Source: Tubiluchus corallicola
Taxonomy: Eukaryota; Priapulida; Priapulimorpha; Priapulimorphida; Tubiluchidae
Direction of reading: 5' to 3'
Length of the DNA: 48,080 nucleotides
Assembly (NCBI GenBank): GCA_030141605.1
Contig: JAQGDQ010001313.1
Location: 1-48,080, forward strand
Shown here: one piece after another, positions 1 to 13,391 of the stretch
How positions within the stretch are numbered: position 1 is the first letter of the stretch
Layout: each line of letters begins with the position of its first letter
Position numbers and translations under genes: made by a program
Notes under the pieces: generated by a model
Seen by the model: the letters and a program-made list of their open reading frames with translations, nothing else
Told to the model about the DNA's origin: nothing
The model's database searches: none

Positions 1-289
1 AGATCTATTACTAGATTTAAAAAAATGCTAAAAAATCAAATTTTAAGTAAGTATCGGTGAGTAATCAAAATTTCTATCAGTATCCATCCTCACAGTAGTT
101 GCAAAACAGTGGTGTTAGCTTAATCAATTTATCTTAATTTTACATACTATTAAAAAATAATAGTCTTTCTATCTTTTATATCATCCCATATATGAGCTTC
201 ATTCATTACATCATTCCATTTTAAGCACTAATGTTTTTTTAATCACACGATTCACTTTAAATTTTCAGATTATCTCCATTACTTTTTTT

Positions 290-500
290 CTTTCACTGTG
301 TGGGACAATCTAACAAGCCCTGCTTTTTGATTGCCCGCAACACATTTACCTTCGTATATAGGTGAACAGTGTTCGAGGCTTTTCCTGTGCAGTATTTCTT
401 ATTTGTATTACGTATATTGTAGGCCCGTTCGCTAGATATTGTACATGAAACTATTGTAAATGTGTAATGAGAAATAAATGACTTATGACTTATGACTAAA
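290..500 (+). mobile_element. Probable LINE 3' end with short tandem tail
   Basis: A segment beginning near AACAAGCCCTGCTTTTTGAT and ending in AATAAATGACTTATGACTTA resembles the 3' terminus of a non-LTR retrotransposon with a short GACTTAT tail. A related start (AACAAGCTCTGCTTTCTGA) occurs at about 29411. Coding remnants are not evident. Confidence 0.45.
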
Positions 501-727
501 TACACGGGCACCTATTGTACTAGCCTGGTATCGGCAAATTCACAAACCGAGATATGAGTGTAGCAGAACTTTGTATGGAAAGATTTTGGGAAGGTCTTTA
601 AAACTCTCTTTTCTTCCCTTTTAAAACTGCCTTCCTCCAGTTTTCATGCAAGCTTTATTGAGTGTATCAATTACAGAATTATTGATTTTTTTAGCTCTGA
701 TCAGTTTTGCATTCTTGCCATTTTCAG

Positions 728-850
728 CCGACCATGTGTGAGGTGATACCTGGCTACTGTGTCCGCATCAACACCGGCGCCCCCGTTCCCAAGGGAGCGG
801 ATGCTGTCGTGGAAGTTGAACAAACGAAGCTCATTAAAGATGCAGACGAG
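728..850 (+). CDS. GPHN: Gephyrin exon (first in window)
   Basis: Forty-one codons in phase 0, following a TTTTCAG acceptor and ending at GAG before the strong donor GTAAGT. It encodes the [15 protein letters not shown] segment that follows the substrate-binding part of subdomain III in the MoeA fold. Reading begins with PTMCEV, so the upstream exon should end on a complete codon; no candidate for it is seen at 1-727. Confidence 0.93.
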
Positions 851-3800
851 GTAAGTTCGATTATTTCGTTTCACTTTGAAATGCACCTTGTTTTGTGTGC
901 CGTTCGGTGGTCTTCAGTCCAGGAACTGGTGCTACTTGATGTAGATGGTTGTGGCACAACGGGAACGTAGTTCAGTGTCCAGCTTAATCCTTCGAGTCTA
1001 AAGCGAGGCGCTGAACCAATGGAGGTGCCTCGGCCATGTTCAAATGTAATAACATGTAATAATAATTTTAATTTTTATGTTATAATAATAAAAATGTGCA
1101 TTCACCTGCTCTCAATGAGGCAACTATTGTCAAAGGCAGTGAAACTAGCCAAAACCAGTTTTCCCGGTGGCCACTCATCCAGTTACTGACCAGACTTGGT
1201 GTTACTTACTTCATTGCGTGAACATATGCTGTCATCACTTCACTGTGCTTGTGGTTGAACCGAAGCTTTCAGGGCATTTGTTACAACAAGTGAAACACAG
1301 ATGTTTTCTGGTCATGGGATTAGTCCTCCAACTTTGAAATAAGAGAGCAGCGCCGCCTACAGTGCAATTCACTAAACTAATGGAAATGAGACCACAGGCA
1401 TCCAAACAAGCTGTAAAACTCTTACTCCTCATTTAAAGGGGAAAAACGGGAATTTTAAAATACGTCCCGCAGAATTTTCCATTAAGAAATCATTATTACT
1501 TCACATTACACTTACCTTATGTAACTTTCACAAAGTAAAAGAAAATTCTTAATAATTTAAAATGTTCACTTCACCTGATAAAATGTCACTGTTTCGCAAT
1601 CCCAGTTTGCACCAGTGATTCACCAAAAAACCTATTATTAATCTTATTGACAAATTAAAGTAATTTAAATTTTTGGTTAGTTAGCAAAATGGTGTCACGG
1701 ATGCTTTGATTGTTTTGATTAAGTTTACGCATTGTTATTGCATTTCAAATCTAGTCTTGTTTCAAATGATTTACCCTCGAAGTTGCTTTGTAATTTTTTA
1801 GCTTTATGTAAGTAACGGGTTTTCTTGTGCTTTAAAGCAAAACTAGACCCAATGTTAAACTGTATGTCAAAATCTAATCATTAAAATATTGAAAGGAAAC
1901 ATTTTATATTTTTTCAAAATTGACTTACTTAAAAGAATTATTACCACACAAACTCAATTTCGCGTTCGCGCCTCTAATTCTTCACTGTTACCTGCATTTC
2001 ACCATTCGCTAGTTAGACGGGTGCTAGCACCTGCATTAGGGAAATGCATTGCACAAAAAACAGGTGCTGTACCCTCAGTTCAGATGTATTTGTTTGCTAG
2101 TTTTTGTACAACACATTGAATATCTTGCACTAGCACTGTATTTCAATTTTCGCTTTTGCAAATACGTGCAATGCACTTGTGGAATATTTTTGCTGTTGAA
2201 AATCATGTTAGTTTGTGATGTCATCAATAGTTAGGTTTGCTCCCGTTAATTAAGTTTTAATCTACTATTTAATTAGCAGAGACGCTTTTGCAGTATTAAT
2301 TGTGTTAAAATTTATAATTTTTATCGGATTTAAAAATGGAATAGTATATGAAAAATCATCCTGTCTTCCTTTAAGTGGGCGCATTTTGGCCATGGAGCTC
2401 GTCATAGTTTTGATAAACCATCAAGCACTCTCAGAGTTAATGCATTAGACCACTTACTAACGTTGTAGCATGCAACAGTTTTAAAAATATGCGTATTGCA
2501 AATCGATTGTATGTGCTGTCATATATCATCTCATTAACCATTGGTTTCAATGCTTATAGTTCGAAATGCTGTAGGGCTCTTGAAAGTGTGAAATTCTCAA
2601 TCAAAAAATACGTTCAATTTTCCTAATTTTTAGTTCATTTGTTCTTCTTTTAAAACTTACCGGCCACAACTCGTTTGCAGGGTCGAACGGAACTCGAGGT
2701 TGAAATTCTCCAAGTTCCCCGGGTGGGGCAGGACATTAGAGAAGTGGGTTCAGACATCAAGGCGGGTGAGAAGATTTTGAGCAAAGGAACGTGGATCGGA
2801 CCTTCGGAGATCGGACTGCTAGCAACCCTGGGCAGTAATCACGTGAAAGTTTACCGTAAACCGACAGTCGTCGTCATGTCAACTGGTAACGAGGTCAGTT
2901 TTTAAACTTTGATTGAAGCTAATTCAGGGGTGTGCAAATTGCGGCCCGCCGAGAGAATTTGTGCGGCCCGCGAAGAGATTTGTCAACCTAATGAAAGTGC
3001 GGCCCGGGCGATTAATTGAGTGTATCCAGCTGAAGTCTGTGCCACGATCCCAAAGATAGTGTGGGTAGTTTTTTCTACTAGATCGGATGCCATTAACACT
3101 TACAAAATGGTTGTAGCTTAATAACACTGTACTACACAGACTGTGTGTTACACATTACTAATATGCATTGTAATGAAATTACCACTATCTGTCCTGAAAG
3201 TAGAAATATATGGTTTGTAATATAAATTTTTAATAACTTCTAAAATAGTTTCTTGAGTGTAGTAGGTCGGATGCAAAAAAAATCATTATTAGGCCATTCT
3301 GTACTTGGCTCCTTGATCAAACTGCCTGTGGCCCTCAGGAATTGCGGGAAAGTTTAATGTGGCCCGGCTAGTCAGATAATTTGCACACCCCTGAGCTAAT
3401 TGTTTATTGAATGTGCATATAGGATAAAGCCATGACTCCATGTAGGCCTAAGATAGAGTCTTTTAATGCCGCTCCGCAATCTAAAACTTTGTTCTAGCAA
3501 AAGTGTTACGGAAAGTAAAGATTGTTCCTCTACCATATAGAACGCATGGCTTCGTATTTGGCTTCGTTTAATGACGAGCAATTGTGTGTTCTTGGTACCA
3601 GGACTAAAGCTACGACTCCATTCACGCGTAATGCATGATGCGTGATCCGTAATGCAGTGACCTGTAATGCGTGATGTGTATTGACTGTTTCCGTGTGTCC
3701 GTAAATGCTGTGCGTATTAACAAAGCTCACGGCGCTCTTTCCGCTATTTCTGGTTGCTATTCGTGAAAATTTCAAGCAATAATTTTTGGAAACCATGTCC

Positions 3801-6800
3801 CTGTCGAAATTTGAGCGTGATAATTACGCTGCTGCATTAGCTTATTATTGTACTATTAGTAGGAAAAGAAAGCACAGGTTTTGGGTGAACAACATTTTAC
3901 AGGGGAAAGAACAATATGGCAGATATATCATTTAGTGAAAGAACTGCAGTTAGATGCACAACACAGAACTACATGCTTCTTCCATCTCTCAAAAACTCAA
4001 ATAGAAAAAACATTATTGTTTGTAGGTCTCAAAGTGACCAAAATTCACTTAACTAGACCCAACTCCCGATTTTTTCAAAAATTTTGACCAAACAGCATGC
4101 GGAATAAACGTTATAGCAGCGCCTGGTGGGACTCTCGGAAGGAGATATATAGCTCTTTAGAAAGAGGAAGAACATTGCTACACGTTGACGTGGGCTGTAT
4201 TTTAGAACGTCTCCACTGTGACGAGCTGTGACGAATTGATTGGAGGTTCCATTTCTAGCATTTTTTGCTTGGAAAACTGGTGAGGCAAAGCCATTGTTCT
4301 GACGTCATCCATTATACTCTGTCTATAACTTAAATTCAGTAAAAACTGCTGGCTTGGCATTAGGTAAGTAAACAAGCACTAGGATGTTCGCGCATTTTTG
4401 ATTATAAGTGGATTTTTACGCAAAATTTTTTTGCGAGGCCTGTGCTAGTTAAATAAATAATTCTGCATTTCACGTGTTTTAGGAGTAGACGTTCAAAGAA
4501 TTGTTCTTTTTTTGCCAACTTTTGAACCCGTGATCATCACTACACGCGCTTGCTATTTAAGTTATTCATCGATTCGAAAGTTAAAGTAACTTATCATTTT
4601 CATGAACTCGATCGATAAACACCGTCCAGATTTTTAATGACCATGAACTCGAATCTTTAAGCTTTTTATATGTATTTATGTGTGATTTATGAATATATAT
4701 ATATTGTTAGCTATACTGGATGCCTAAGAATCGTATACCTGGCTTTAATAACAGCAAAATAAAACTCATTTACATAATCTTTTAACAGTTTAACCTTCTC
4801 TAAGCTTATTATTATGATTTTAACAACTAACATACATGTAAGTTTTGTTTTATGTTCAAGTTGTTACTCATTAAATGCATCAAAATAGTATATAATTATT
4901 CATAATATGCTATTTTAATATAGCTCTATGTAATTTAAACATACACTACTGTCGTTTCCTCCCCTCCCTTCCGTCCTATAGGCTATATCTAACCTTACTA
5001 TTTTTCCCATTCCATGATGGCTACTGACCCTAGCCATTCTTTCATTCACTCATCCTCCCCGCCCTTCCTTCTTCCTATCTCTAATCTTACTATTTTTTCC
5101 ATTCCATCATGTTTACTAACCCTAACCATTCTTTCATTCGCTCATCCTTCCCTCCTTTCCTTCTTCCTATCTCTAATCTTACTATTTTTTTCCATTCCAT
5201 CATTTCTTCTGACCCTAGCCATTCTTTCATTCACTCATCCTCCCCCCTCCCCTTTCTTCTTCCTATCCCTAATCTTATATTTTTTCCATTCCATCATTTC
5301 TTCTGACCCTAACCATTCTTTCATTCACTCATTCGTGCCACCTTAACAAGCCAAGCTGTCAAGGTGTCATACAGCAACTCCTTTATTTGGTTAATTTGAC
5401 TTCATCAACGTTTTTTTACCTATACTGTTTCTTTTTTTCTCAATAATATTGTATGTTGATGTATTGTATATGTATTGCTGGAGTGATATAAATTGATTAA
5501 TTGATTGAAAGTCACGTTAATAAAACTTAGATTAGCTAAGTGTGATATGCAGTTGCATGCTAGTGGCTAAACATGTCTACTAGTTGACTGCTTTTAAGAT
5601 ATAAGCAAATATTTACTTTAAAACAAACACAGTCTGTGTAAACTCTCCTCATTAGATTAAAAAACAAAAGCTATATTTAAATTATAAAATATTAATTTTA
5701 TTGTAACAATAATTTGTCTGACAAACATAGGGAAATCTGAAGAGGAAAATGCTGACACAAACCATTCTCTCGGTTATATTTCATTCGCAATACAATATTA
5801 CTGTCGACAAACGCAACATCTAACAGTAATGCTGGCTATTGTGCACACATAATGAATGTGTATATCATATTATATTATTATGGCATATTATTATGTTAAT
5901 ATTATAAAATGGTCGTCTATCTGCTTTACACACAATCACCAACCTGAAAAGTTTAGCATCATTTCAACTTCTTCATTTTCTAATCTCTGACATGATCAAT
6001 CTTATTGCTTCGCAAAGACTTACATCTCTAACTAGTGTAATTGTTTTTCTACCTATTCTTATCTATAGCAACACACTTAGCAATAGAGTTACTGGAACTT
6101 ATACTTGGCCACGTTTCTCAACTTGAACCAAGATTAATTCACAATTTCAGTTTTGTCGTATGGAGTAAAAGCAGATTTATAGATCACAAAGAATTGTCTA
6201 GTTTGTTGTAAGTAACTAAGACCGAGCAATAATAGTTTTAATAGTACTTCACAATTAGCAGCACTTGGTATAGAATCTTTAGTAATAAGGCAACAAACTT
6301 TCATCCAAATTTCACCACAAAGTAACGAAGAATGTTGCCAGTACTGAGCTGCTTTTAAATATCCTTCTTTTAAATTGAAACTGCCTTTCCTGAGTCACTG
6401 GTGTTGATAGTCTTAAACTTGCACACGTTGCATTATTTTGTGTAGAATCATCAAATTTTTGACTAATATATCACAGTGTTTAAAAGGTAAACCTTGAAAT
6501 TAGGTTTGTTTATGCAAAATGCCTGTTTTGAGCATAATATAAACATTAGCTGTTTACCAGAAACATTTTTGTTTGTGTAGTAGCCCTCTAGCAATTGGCT
6601 GCCTTGTGCAGCTCATCCGCCTAGTGTCGAGATACAGTGTGGGCATCACGCAAGCCTACAGCACCTGGTATTCCTTGGCGTTCGCCCATCCAATTACTAA
6701 CCAGGCTCTATGTTGCTTAACTTTGGTGATCAGACGAGAAACAGTGGTGCTATTTTATATATTGTAGGAGTATATTATACTTAGAAACACACTACATTTT

Positions 6801-9800
6801 TACACTGACCCAACTTATCCAACATTTAGGTGCTGGGTTCAACTCTCCTAATTTTACTTTTTTAATGCACTGTTTGTCTAAGCGCATACTATAGTTTTTC
6901 TCTATGTCTGATTGGATGCATTTGTATGATTGTTAACAACAGACAAATTATTTTTTCAAATTATCATTAGAATAATACAATAAAATGAGGCACTGAACTG
7001 GCCGAGGTGTCTCAGCCATGTGTGGGTCATGATTAATCATCCTCGCTCAACCAAAAAATTCATTTCAGTGCAAGAGATATGCATTTGAATGTAACAAACA
7101 ACAAATTCAGCAAACACAATGCAGAAATGAAAAGAAAATTAAAAACTTCAAAGGAACGATATTTTTAACAACAAACTCAATGCAATTAAAAAAGTTTACA
7201 GGCAAAAATGAAAAACGAAATCAACATTTAAAAAAACTGTTCAAAAATTCTAAAATTGAAATTCTAAGAATGTTTTTCTTTTCATAACTTTAAACTAGTG
7301 AACTGCCACATGAGTCAGGTAGCAAGGCTAAGAAACCACAAACTTCTAGTGAGGACAAATTCATAATTAAACTCTTTTACCATTTACTATTTCCTTACGC
7401 ATGTATAAGACGTTACCCAGCTAACCTGCTAGCACCGTAGAGGGTGGTACTTGTTTACAGGGCGCATCTATCTATACGCAAACTAGGCTGTAGTTTAGAG
7501 CACCAAATTTTGAGGGGCGCCAGAAAGGTTTAGGGACCCAGTGTAAAAAATTCTCCACAGGCAATGCGTATTCTTTCATCTAAAGCACGTATTTCATAAT
7601 TCACTTAGTTTCAGAGGCCGTTTTTATATAAGTGTTATAATAGCAAACAAAGGTTCAATTCAAAAATGGTAGTACACCACAAGCACTTGTTCAGCCTGCT
7701 TTGGATATAAGCATTGTGTAAGTACATGTAATTCACAACAACGACATAGGTAATATTGATAAATTACAACTTAATTGTGTACTGCAGTTCATAATATAGA
7801 TAACCATAAATCCGTAAGAGAGATGCGCAGGCTGATATGTCAGCTAAGGGTGTCATAACGTTGTGATTCGCCTTTACTTACAGCAATTATTGTGAAATAT
7901 TTTACCAAGTTGTATGAAGAGTGCAGTTGCAATATATATATGGCCTCCAATCAATTATAATGCTATTTTAATATAGTTGTATGTAAATAAAACACACTGT
8001 GGTCGTTTCTCCTCCTTCTTCCTATCCCTAATCTTGCTATTTTTCCCATTCCATTATTTCTTCTGAGCCTAACCATTCTTTCATTCACTCATCCTCCCCT
8101 CTTTTCCTTTTTCCTATCCCTAATCTTACTATTTTTTTGGTTCCATTATTTCTTCTGACCCTAACCATTCTTTCATTCACTGATTTGTACCACCTTGACA
8201 AGCCAAGTTTACAACTTTAATTAAGTAAAAGCTGCTGCTGCTGGCTTGGCATTTGGTAAACAAACGAACACTAGGTAGGATGTTCACACATTGATCATAT
8301 GTTGATCATAAGTGGATTTATAGGCAAAATTTTTTGCGAGGCCTTTCCTAGCTCAAAATTAAAATGCATATAACTTCACATTCCGTGAAACAGTTTTGTA
8401 AAATTGTATAACAGATACATAGGTCCACTACTTACATTTCTTGTTATATTTTTTTGTGATGAATGTATATGTGTATGAATATTTGTACCTGCAAATAGAG
8501 GTAAATAAAAGACTTATAATAATGAAAAAATAGGTGGCAGCACATGCGTGACTGAGTCACTTAGTCGAGTCAGGAAAGTTGAAAATATTTAAGATTTTCG
8601 TCTTTCGTTTGCTATTGAAATTATTTTTTAAAAGTTGCAAAAGTTTTAAATGACCAGAAGTAGTTCGCAATTCACGAAACAAACGTCCTTATTGCCTTTT
8701 TTTGTCAAGCACAAATTAATTTTCTATTACTTCATCGAGATCTGTTCCAAAGAGAAGCAGGTTTGAGAAACATTTAGTATTATGTCGTTGCAGCTAGTCG
8801 AAGCAGATCACCATCATTTGAAGCCGGGAATGATCCGGGATAGTAATCGGCCCATGCTGCTCGCTGCGCTGAAGAAAAATGGCTTTAATGCAGTGGACGG
8901 TGGGATAGCAGCCGACGCGTAAGTTTGACTTAAGCATTTCAACCCAATTCCGGATGTTTTTTAACCAATGCACGTCTTTCCGTTTATTGAATTAACATCT
9001 TGTATACACATTACACTAATGTATCTAAAGCTAAAAGAGGTCGTAAGTATTTGCCACAAAATTCATGCTTGTTGTGGTTTACCGGATGAAACACATTGCA
9101 TATCCATGCAGCAGTGTTAACACATCTGTATGAGAAAGGGGTTTTTTATTCGTGAGACTCTGATAAAATAGTTTAGCAGTCTCTAGTTAATTTACTTATT
9201 ATTCATTATGTACTCAAATGGTACAGTACATATTAGTATAGTTCTGTGTTCAAATCCAGGCTGCGTTCCAATTTTCCCCATTCTTTTGTTTTTCGAGTTT
9301 CAGTGAAAAGTTAATGCATCCTGAATTTTTACCATCATTATTAATAATCTTGACATTAAATTATAATAATTAATTAGCCATCTTTATCTGCACATGTGAT
9401 GTATTTATACATATTTTGACTTAATTGTTTCGTCTTTACTTAGTCCAGATGCATTGATGACAAGTTTAAAGGAGGCAATGACAAAAGGTGACGTGGTTCT
9501 AACAACAGGTGGCGTGTCCATGGGAGAAAAGGTAAGAATTCGAAATCAGGTTTTGCTTATGGTTAAATTATAACATTCATATTACATATTAAATATTTCA
9601 TATTCCACTTTGAAGTACTGTAAATGGTATTCGTTTTAAACAAAGACTAAACTAATTATTTAATTATTATTATAAATTGCCAATGCATAATTAAATAATA
9701 GGCTAGAAATTTGATTAACGACCGAGGAGGCCAGTTTGTGATGTTTATACGTAAGTATATGATGCAGCAACTGTAAGCTGTGTTGCAATTATCAAGACAT

Positions 9801-12800
9801 TCCATTATTTTCTTCTTACAGTACAGTAACCAAAATTTCCGTGCATTTTTTTTGCACCACCTGGTATAAGCAACACTTATTAACATTTATTATACTGGAC
9901 TGACCTCACAGTTATCAAACTTTTAAAACCGGTTAAACTTCCTGTAGTTGTTAAATTGTTTTTCTGTTCTTCGTTTTTCTCTTCACTTACTTATTTTCTT
10001 TTACCATGTTGGTTTCTTTTTCTTCAGAAAGTATTATCTTATTCGGCACGTTATTTCTCCTACTTTTTTGCAGGATTTACTAAAGCAAGTGTTGGCCATC
10101 GATTTTAGAGCAAAGATTCATTTTGGACGAGTGTTTATGAAGCCCGGGTACGAAGTCATTTGATTAAATTTAACGAGATTCACTGTAAAGTAACGGGATC
10201 GTAATACAGTAAACTGCACACGACTCGACACCTTTTACAACTCAAACTATCACATAGCTCAAACCAAATTCCAATTTATAATTGATAAGAATCTAACTGA
10301 CATTTCCTCTCCTGTCTCAAACAACCTCCCAAGCGAGACATCCCGTGTGAAAGTGTGCACCACATTACGATTTTAACTGATTCTGTGACTCGCATCTTGG
10401 TTTGCTGAACAAAAACGGGGAGACGACGGTCCGACTTTTTCGATTGTCCGTTTTTACCGATGCTAAGCTAACGAAATAGGCGTTTGAAATGTTGATTAAT
10501 GTTTCCTGTGCTTTTTAATGTTTAAACACTGTTTCTATTGAAGATACCAATACATAAACTCTTTATTTTATCCATCATTTTTACATTGTTAGTCCATGTG
10601 AGTGCTTGTATATGTGGGGGCGCTAGTGCGCTGCTTTGCCCGGGTTGCTCTTAAGACTGCGTTCCAATGTAATAGAGTTATCGTATTTGTCAGGGATGAG
10701 AATTTTCCACGTTTTTCAGAGTTTTTGAAGGACCAGTAGTGCCATTTTTGTAAATCTCGTAAATTTGTTGAGAAAATTTTTATGGACCCAGTATGTTATT
10801 TCACAAGCTGACCGCTAGTTGGCAGGTTGTCACTCTGTTTACATCACGTACATCAGTGTAACCACGTGTATATCTCCATGTATAAAAATATAGAATCAAT
10901 TGTGCGGAGTTATTTGAGTCAAATGCAGACAGTTTTTATATACTTTTGCATAGGAGCAGCCAGTACTTGGGCATTTTTGAGACAATTAGGTATCATGTAT
11001 CCTTGATAGTTGGGTATTTTAAATTATGCATGAAACAAGGTAATTGATATTTTAAGTCCACTTAGAGGGTCTCTACGGTCACAAAATTGCAGTTTGTTGC
11101 TGGCTCCAAGAGAGCTTCGCGGCCCCTAAACCCCTGGCATGTTTCAGAGTTTTTTGCAATTTGTCGTTCTCATCCCTGCCGGGGGCTTATGATGGTCTTC
11201 AGACTGCCTTCCAATGTAATAGAATTATCGTATTTGTTTGTTTGCAGAAAACCAACTACTTTTGCTACCGTAGCGCACTCATCAGGGAGCAATAAGCTAT
11301 TCTTTGGTTTGCCAGGTAAATTCATTTGTTTACTACAAAGAGAAATGGTAAAATGGTCTTACGTGTACGTAACAATTGTACTTCCTACTGATTGGGTTCG
11401 AGAAACTTCTACAATTAAAAATATAATCTACGATTTTTTTCAAAGTTTGGCTTTGAAGTAAATTTCTGTCCTGCTGCCATCTGGTGGCAAATGTTTGGCA
11501 AGTATGAATGCTTGTTTGCATTATCAACATTCGAAAGAAAAGGGAATCTTAATGTAGTTCCTAAAGGACGTTTCACACAAGGTTTTCTGTGTTACTTAGC
11601 ATTGCGCTTACCTGTTTGAAAGACTTTTGTAATTGGAAAAGAAAATTCTTGCTGCAGTGGAACCTCGACTTACGAAAACCCAATTATACGAGAAATTCAG
11701 AATACTAATCAGGCTTCGAAGAAATTTCCGTCCCGTTTAACGAACAATATATTCAAGATACGAAAATGAAAATGGAAAATGCCGCCCTCCCAGAATGCAT
11801 TTCGTGGCACCACATGAACGCTTTGTTGTGCGCAAGACGTGAATGCTTCGAAAGGTAAAATGTCATTATTCGTAACAACATTTATTATTATTTTTCACTG
11901 ATTTTATTATTTTCTCATTGTTTTTTAACATTTATGTAAATGATTATGTTGTCATTAGTGAACATATTTCTTTCGGGTGGGTGGGTACAATATTAACACT
12001 TTATACGACTATTTTTTTGGGCTGGAACGAATTACCCCATTTATAGGGTAAATCTTGTCTCATAATACAAAAATTCTAAGATACGAAAGCCCATCCAGAA
12101 CGAGTGAATTTCGTATATCGAGGTATCACTGTAATTTAAAATGTTCATGCTGCCTGGTGAAACATTACTGTCCCAGCATGCACCAGTGAATCACAAATAA
12201 ACATATTGTTTATCTTATTGACAAGATAAAATAATTTATGCTTTTGCTTAGTTAGCAAGTTACTTTTGTTTTAGGTAATCCTGTCTCCGCTCTCGTGACG
12301 TGTAACCTGTTTGTTTATCCGGCGCTGAGAAAAATGGCCGGATATGAGCAACCCGAGAACACCGTTATCAAAGTAAAAGTGAGTCAACGTTTAATTTGAT
12401 CAAATTAATGACTTTATCTGGGCTGCGACATGTGTTGTGTTTAGAATTCTGTTTCTCATTAATTGTGTGACCTTGAAATCATACTTGACGTTTTGAAAAG
12501 CAAATTTTTTCTGTATGTACTTGTACTTTGTAATTTTAAGCAAAGAAACGTAGAAAAATTTATACATAAACTTGATAAATTCCTAAACAAAAAATATTGT
12601 TCGCTTACTAACAGCCTAAACTGCCACAGTTCAAGAATATGCCGGAACGCGGTTTTTAAGCAAACTGACAAACTGCGTGAGTGACAGTACTTTCTCTACC
12701 TAGCCGCAGATGCTAGCAGTGCAGCGTATTATCTCACACACCTGCACATGGCCGCATGCACACAACAGCCAAACACTCCACTGTGCTGGGCTGTGTAGCA

Positions 12801-13151
12801 AACAATACTACCCTCACATGCCTCTGGTTCTGTACAAGCTTATAAAGAAAGAATTAAAGAAAAAAGACTTATTGTATTGAATATTATCGATAATATTGAG
12901 TGAACATGGGTGGTGCTGCAATTCCACAGTACCTATATACGAGCCGCCACTGTTAAAGTGTCTTTATCAGAGGAAAATTATGAACAGTTTTACAAGTATT
13001 TCTAGTAGCAATATACTGTTTTGCTGATTTTATGAAAATCTTAAACAGTGCCAGATTAACTCATAGACTAGTATAGACTGCAGCCTAGGGCATCAAACTT
13101 GGGTAGAAAAATCTTTTGGGAGTTATTATTATTTTATTATTATTATTATTC

Positions 13152-13188
<37 letters not shown>

Positions 13189-13354
13189 TATTGTTGTTAT
13201 TATTATTATTACTATTATTGTTGTTATTATTACTATTACTATTATTGTTGTTATTTAGTTGTTGTTGTTCTTGTTGTTTTTATTATTATGATTACTATTA
13301 TTGTTGTTGTTGTTATTATTACTATTGTTATTATTGTTGTTATTATTATTATTG

Positions 13355-13391
<37 letters not shown>

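Noticed and set aside
1-727. Upstream gephyrin exon
   Set aside because: Searched for the preceding conserved E-domain segment; no matching frame ending in a donor was found.
3607-3680. Short run of CGTAATGCGTGATG-like words as a tandem element
   Set aside because: Too short and irregular to define a unit; noted only as local low complexity.
11087-11461. 124-codon frame overlapping a gephyrin exon
   Set aside because: It reads through the end of a hAT-like element and the exon; only the spliced segment 11248-11315 is conserved coding sequence.
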